A program made the translations under genes and the position numbers. DNA of 9,155 bases from Oscillibacter sp. (lineage in GTDB: Bacteria > Bacillota > Clostridia > Oscillospirales > Oscillospiraceae). Below the pieces are notes generated by a model. That model saw nothing but the letters and a program-made list of their open reading frames with translations. It was not told the origin of the DNA and made no database searches. Positions 6,651 to 9,155 of the stretch are shown here, one piece after another; position 1 is the first letter of the stretch; the number at the start of each line of letters is the position of its first letter. The stretch spans positions 1-9,155 of the forward strand of contig JAKSQE010000049.1 of assembly GCA_024404295.1 (NCBI GenBank), given 5' to 3'.

Positions 6651-7241
6651 ATGAGCTTTGAGACCGTTCAGAAAAACTTGGAGAGCTTGGGCTACACCGT
6701 GCGCACTTTTGAAACTGGAGCAGAAGCCGCTGTCTATCTGAATACCGCCATTGATGGCGTCAGCGTTGGCTTTGGCGGCAGTTGTACGGCGCAGGAACTG
6801 GGCCTGTATGACATGCTGGCGACCCACAATGAAGTTCATTGGCATTGGGTCGGTGGACCGGGAGAGCGAGAAAAGGCCATGCAGACAAAGGTGTATATCT
6901 CCTCTGTCAACGGCCTTGCCGAAACCGGTGAGATCATCAACATCGATGGCGCCGGAAACCGCGTAGCTTCTACGCTGTATGGACATGAGAAGCTGTATTT
7001 GGTAATTGGACGCAATAAGCTGGCAGCTACATACGATGAAGCGCTGTGGCGTGCACGCAACATTGCCGCACCGAAGAATGCACAGAGATTAAACCGGAAA
7101 ACACCCTGTGCGGTAAAGGGTGACCATTGCTACAACTGCCAAAGCCCGGATCGCATTTGTAAGGCTTTGGTCGTGCTTTGGGGAGCACCGATGGGCTTGT
7201 CGGTAGAGATTTTGCTGGTAGACGAGGACCTGGGTTATTAA
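6651..7241 (+). CDS. LUD-domain protein (DUF162/LutC-YkgG-like)
   Basis: The 196-residue product belongs to the LUD family, which contains LutC and part of LutB of the lactate utilisation complex, but many single-gene members have no assigned role. Visible family marks are GFGGSCTAQE (40-49), the block VNGLAETGEIINIDGAGNRVAS (86-107, with NIDGAGNR at 97-104) and the C-terminal PKNAQRLNRKTPCAVKG. The C-terminus carries four cysteines, C153, C160, C163 and C170, in TPC-x6-C-x2-C-x6-C spacing, which might hold a metal or iron-sulfur centre (inference). The start is fixed by AAGGGGG at 6637-6643. It follows parC by 17 bases and precedes a lipoprotein gene. No lutA or lutB is visible, so lactate oxidation should not be assumed. 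Confidence 0.85.
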   Translation: MSFETVQKNLESLGYTVRTFETGAEAAVYLNTAIDGVSVGFGGSCTAQELGLYDMLATHNEVHWHWVGGPGEREKAMQTKVYISSVNGLAETGEIINIDGAGNRVASTLYGHEKLYLVIGRNKLAATYDEALWRARNIAAPKNAQRLNRKTPCAVKGDHCYNCQSPDRICKALVVLWGAPMGLSVEILLVDEDLGY

Positions 7242-7271
7242 GAATCAAAAAATGAGAGGAGGCGCAGTACA

Positions 7272-7988
7272 GTGAAGCAAAAAGCCATTGGTATGATGTT
7301 ACTTGTGAGCTTGCTGCTGACAGGCTGCGCCTCTTTGCTGGAACGTACATATAGCACATCTGAGCCTCATAGCAGCCGTTTATGGGAACACGATGCATCA
7401 GGTACGCTGCGCGCAGAAACGTATCAGGACTTAGTGAACGATATGATGATTCTGGTTGGGCAGCATACAGAGGAAGCCACGCTGCGCCTTTATAATTTTT
7501 CTGAGCAGACAGTATTGGACACCATGGAGCAGGCTGCGCTGGAGGTCCAACAGGATACTGCTTTGGGTTCCTATGCAGTTCAATACATTACCTATACGGG
7601 ACAGGCGCAGCGAGGCTATTATGAGGTGGCTCTGCAGGTCGGCTATCGCCGCACAGCGGAACAGATTCAGACCCTGGTCAGTGCCACCGGAACGGAAGCA
7701 TTGTACAGCTTGCTGGAAGCTGCGGTAAACGGGCAACGTGAGGAATTAGCGGTGCGCATTGGCTATTGGGAAACGAATGACCAGGAAAAAATACAGGAGA
7801 CTGTGCAGCAAGTGCGAGATGCACTGGAATTGACGGAGACTGTCCCTTGGGTCGTGAACTACTATCCATCTACCGAGGAAGTGGGGTTGATTGAGTTTTT
7901 GCTGCAGCCTACGGAGGAACAGCTGACAGAGGCATCCGGGAACGATGGTGAAATGGCGGATGAAGAAAATGTAAAAAATACTGGATAA
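7272..7988 (+). CDS. Predicted lipoprotein of unknown function
   Basis: I do not recognise a specific family. The 238-residue product has a short lipoprotein signal: basic MKQK, a hydrophobic stretch and the lipobox LLLTGC, with the lipidated cysteine at 19. The mature part would be anchored on the outer face of the membrane. It is acidic and soluble-looking, with alternating helix-like stretches (Gln/Glu/Ala-rich, about residues 50-90 and 125-185) and beta-like stretches such as YAVQYITYTG and YYEVALQVGYRR. A Glu/Asn-rich tail ends it. Translation starts at GTG 7272, chosen because AGGAGG at 7257-7262 lies nine bases upstream and because it gives the complete signal peptide. It lies 30 bases after the LUD gene, so it is likely in the same operon. 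No terminator separates it from the tRNA promoter, which begins five bases after the stop. Confidence 0.8.
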   Translation: MKQKAIGMMLLVSLLLTGCASLLERTYSTSEPHSSRLWEHDASGTLRAETYQDLVNDMMILVGQHTEEATLRLYNFSEQTVLDTMEQAALEVQQDTALGSYAVQYITYTGQAQRGYYEVALQVGYRRTAEQIQTLVSATGTEALYSLLEAAVNGQREELAVRIGYWETNDQEKIQETVQQVRDALELTETVPWVVNYYPSTEEVGLIEFLLQPTEEQLTEASGNDGEMADEENVKNTG

Positions 7989-7992
7989 AGTA

Positions 7993-8021
7993 TTGACAAA
8001 TGCGAAAACGCCGATTATAAT
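7993..8021 (+). promoter_or_regulatory. Perfect-consensus sigma-A promoter of tRNA-Gly
   Basis: TTGACA (7993-7998), exactly 17 bases, then TATAAT (8016-8021): both hexamers are identical to the housekeeping consensus. The tRNA begins 14 bases after the -10, which leaves room for a short 5' leader. Such strength fits a stable-RNA gene. Confidence 0.93.
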
Positions 8022-8034
8022 ACCTATTGTTCTC

Positions 8035-8110
8035 GCGGGCTTAGCTCATCTGGTAGAGCGCCACCTTGCCAAGGTGGAGGTAGCGAGTTCGAGCCTCGTA
8101 GCCCGCTCCA
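8035..8110 (+). tRNA. tRNA-Gly (anticodon GCC)
   Basis: The 76-base gene folds into a complete cloverleaf. The acceptor is GCGGGCT (8035-8041) with AGCCCGC (8100-8106). The D stem is GCTC/GAGC (8044-8047, 8056-8059), and the anticodon stem is CCACC/GGTGG (8061-8065, 8073-8077) around loop TTGCCAA. The T arm is GCGAG-TTCGAGC-CTCGT (8083-8099), with one G-T pair. The anticodon GCC at 8068-8070 reads GGC and GGT glycine codons. Discriminator T8107 and an encoded CCA (8108-8110) complete it. Its own promoter and terminator flank it closely. Confidence 0.97.
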
Positions 8111-8111
8111 T

Positions 8112-8142
8112 AAAACACAACCCGAAAGGGTTGTGTTTTTTT
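8112..8142 (+). terminator. Rho-independent terminator of tRNA-Gly
   Basis: ACACAACCC and GGGTTGTGT pair around a GAAA tetraloop (8124-8127), extended by A-T pairs to 12 bp, and run into seven T at 8136-8142. It starts directly after the CCA end. Confidence 0.94.
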
Positions 8143-8258
8143 GCGTACTTCTCGGCGCTCACGTTGCGCCTGCCAAAAAGCGTTGCAACGCCGCTTTTTG
8201 GGGCGCTGCCTTTTTGCAGTCTCGCTTCATCCGCCACTGGCGGCGCATCGCCTGCAAA
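8116..8258. repeat. Hairpin-rich insert between two copies of the tRNA 3' end
   Basis: This 143-bp stretch includes the first terminator and then about 115 bp of GC-rich, non-coding, strongly structured DNA. It holds a long imperfect hairpin at 8166-8206: outer GCGCC/GGCGC, inner CCAAAAAGCG/CGCTTTTTGG, with a TG bulge. Within that lies the perfect palindrome GCGTTGCAACGC (8180-8191). A small CCGCC/GGCGG hairpin sits at 8231-8243, and the inverted pair TTTGCAG (8213-8219)/CTGCAAA (8252-8258) closes the right part. It looks like a small palindromic intergenic repeat, but copy number in the genome cannot be judged here. Confidence 0.5.
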
Positions 8259-8279
8259 CTCGTAGCCCGCTCCATAAAA
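8259..8279 (+). repeat. Second copy of the tRNA-Gly 3' end (21-bp exact direct repeat)
   Basis: Positions 8259-8279 repeat 8095-8115 without mismatch: the 3' strand of the T stem, the acceptor 3' strand, discriminator, CCA and the following TAAAA. The copies are 164 bp apart. The bases before 8259 do not continue the tRNA, so this is a remnant, not a gene. It could come from loss of most of a tandem tRNA-Gly gene, or from an insertion that duplicated the tRNA end. Confidence 0.85.
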
Positions 8280-8304
8280 GACACACCGAAAGGTGTGTCT
8301 TTTT
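8277..8304 (+). terminator. Second rho-independent terminator
   Basis: AAAGACACACC (8277-8287), loop GAAA (8288-8291), then GGTGTGTCTTT, with T running to 8304. It has the same design and the same distance from the tRNA end as the first terminator but a different stem sequence, so it is not a simple copy of it. Confidence 0.88.
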
Positions 8305-8320
8305 GCATAGGGATAGAAAT

Positions 8321-8347
8321 TGGCCGCTGCAATGGTTGCAGCGGCCA
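8321..8347 (-). terminator. Hairpin at the 3' end of the racemase-like gene
   Basis: A perfect 12-bp stem, TGGCCGCTGCAA (8321-8332) with TTGCAGCGGCCA (8336-8347), has a three-base loop and starts 9 bases past the minus-strand stop at 8357. On the minus strand it is followed only by AATTTCTAT, a weak T tract. It probably terminates or protects the minus-strand transcript, and it converges on the tRNA unit. Confidence 0.6.
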
Positions 8348-8356
8348 TAATTTACG

Positions 8357-9004
8357 TTATTCTGTAATGAATCGCAGCATTTCGTCTGTCGGGTCGATCA
8401 GTGGCAAGGAAGTGCGTTTCGCTAAGGCGTCCTTAATATAAGGGAAGTGGGTACAGCCCAACAACAGCGCTTCTGCACCGCAACTCTGATACCAGGAGGC
8501 CAGCTCGGGAATGTGCAGACGCTCGATCAACATGTCGGGTGCTTCTTTTGCTTCAATGCCCAGTACAAGGGGCAAAATGCCGGCAGAGAGCAGTTCCAAC
8601 TTGGGATTTGCGGAAAGCAGGGCACGCTCAATTCCGCTGCAGCCCTGCGCATTGGCTGCAATGACACCCAGAAAACGGTATTGTCCTGCCAATTGCCGAT
8701 AGACATGCAGCGGCGTGACGATTTTTAGTCCTGTGTCCTGTGCCATACGCGCAAAATCGACCGAACCTGAGAGAGAATTACAATAGATAAATGCCTTCTC
8801 ACAGCCATGAGCAGCTTGCGCCTTTTGGAGAATTTCAAGGATCGTGGCATATTTTTCCTCTTGGGAAGAGATCTGAAAGGCGGTCTGAAGATGGGGGTCT
8901 TCCGACACGGGACAGAATACTCCCGGCAGCCCTTTGGCGCTTAAACAGTCCATTCCCATCTGTGTGTCTACGGGAGTACCCGCCATAACAAGAATTGGAT
9001 TCAT
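8357..9004 (-). CDS. Aspartate/glutamate racemase-superfamily protein
   Basis: The family includes MurI glutamate racemase and aspartate racemase, cofactor-independent enzymes that use two cysteines. Both cysteine motifs are visible: C75 in YCNS, and C184 with H186 in LLLGCTHFPY. The product is 215 residues, against roughly 260-270 for MurI. It lacks the N-terminal D-S-G-x-G-G of MurI and instead begins ILVMAGTPVDTQMGMD. The substrate is therefore uncertain, and I give no gene symbol. The C-terminus LIDPTDEML resembles the end of the family domain. Start ATG 9004 has AGGAGGAG at 9021-9014 on the minus strand, nine bases away. It follows the YitT-like gene by 20 bases on the same strand and is probably co-transcribed with it. 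A D-amino acid role, such as cell-wall precursor supply, is possible but unproved. Confidence 0.8.
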   Translation of the reverse strand: MNPILVMAGTPVDTQMGMDCLSAKGLPGVFCPVSEDPHLQTAFQISSQEEKYATILEILQKAQAAHGCEKAFIYCNSLSGSVDFARMAQDTGLKIVTPLHVYRQLAGQYRFLGVIAANAQGCSGIERALLSANPKLELLSAGILPLVLGIEAKEAPDMLIERLHIPELASWYQSCGAEALLLGCTHFPYIKDALAKRTSLPLIDPTDEMLRFITE

Positions 9005-9024
9005 TGGAAAATACTCCTCCTGAG

Positions 9025-9155
9025 TCAGTCTAATTTTTTCGTAAAGTTGCCGTAAATGCGAGTACCTTCCTGTGTGGTTAAAAATGCGTGGGGGTCAATT
9101 GCATGTACGATGTGGAGCAGCTCTTCAATTTCATATTTGGAAAGACAGATACACA
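9025..9155 (-). CDS. C-terminal end of a YitT/DUF2179 family membrane protein (5' end outside window)
   Basis: Only the last 42 codons are inside the window, read from the right edge to TGA at 9027-9025. The stretch ICLSKYEIEELLHIVHAIDP, continuing HAFLTT, fits the cytoplasmic DUF2179 domain that ends YitT-type proteins, whose members read like VSRYEV...IIxxIDPxAFVT. Full-length members have about 280-290 residues with several membrane segments, none of which can be seen here. The usual tail after AFVT is altered (TTQEGTRIYGNFTKKLD). Function is unknown for most members. The downstream racemase-like gene begins 20 bases later. Confidence 0.65.
   Translation of the reverse strand, partial: CICLSKYEIEELLHIVHAIDPHAFLTTQEGTRIYGNFTKKLD

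Noticed and set aside
7977..7994. Inverted pair AATACT/AGTATT after the lipoprotein gene as a terminator
   Set aside because: A 6-bp AT-rich stem without a T tract, overlapping the tRNA promoter -35, is too weak to call.
8046..8348. 100-codon minus-strand open frame across the tRNA region
   Set aside because: Its end reads ATRLELATSTLARWRSTR, the well-known artefact of translating a tRNA gene backwards; the rest crosses hairpins and terminators.
8111..8356. CRISPR-like or phage attachment array
   Set aside because: There are only two copies of the 21-bp repeat, derived from a tRNA end, with no further spacers and no integrase gene in the window.

Overview
The window looks like chromosomal DNA of a spore-forming Clostridia-type Firmicute, most likely of the Oscillospiraceae/Ruminococcaceae kind. 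The reasons are a SpoVAC gene behind a forespore-type promoter, strong AGGAGG-like ribosome binding sites, a clostridial-style second type IIA topoisomerase pair, a canonical sigma-A tRNA promoter, and moderate GC content. The family placement is inference; nothing here names a genus.

Layout, left to right. Minus strand 1211 to the left edge: hemW, a radical SAM heme chaperone, complete except for its last few codons. Divergent from it is spoVAC (1336-1773), a monocistronic spore membrane channel gene with a rho-independent terminator. The two genes share a 124-bp spacer with back-to-back promoters. A 235-bp leader follows, with two abutting DnaA-box-like sites and a probable promoter. Then comes a plus-strand gene cluster with short gaps and no visible internal terminator: a ParE/GyrB-like subunit (2053-4047), a small antibiotic-biosynthesis-monooxygenase-fold protein (4064-4348), a ParC/GyrA-like subunit (4384-6633), a LUD-domain protein (6651-7241) and a lipoprotein of unknown function (7272-7988). 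Next is a tRNA-Gly(GCC) with its own perfect-consensus promoter and terminator. Beyond it lies a 143-bp structured insert, a second copy of the tRNA 3' end and a second terminator. The right edge holds a minus-strand pair: an Asp/Glu racemase-superfamily gene (9004-8357) preceded by the 3' end of a YitT/DUF2179 membrane protein gene.

How the genes relate. ParE-like and ParC-like subunits would form one heterotetrameric ATP-dependent topoisomerase: the GHKL ATPase and Toprim centre come from the first, the catalytic tyrosine from the second. The ParC reading frame, however, has a single in-frame TAA at 5341-5343, exactly where family members have a lysine. The gene therefore appears broken, or the base is a sequence error; the rest of the frame is intact to the normal C-terminus.

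The most notable observations are the parC nonsense codon, an alanine at the quinolone-contact serine position, the duplicated tRNA 3' end flanking a hairpin-rich insert, and the adjacent housekeeping and forespore promoters between hemW and spoVAC. I did not find a convincing undescribed defence or mobile system.
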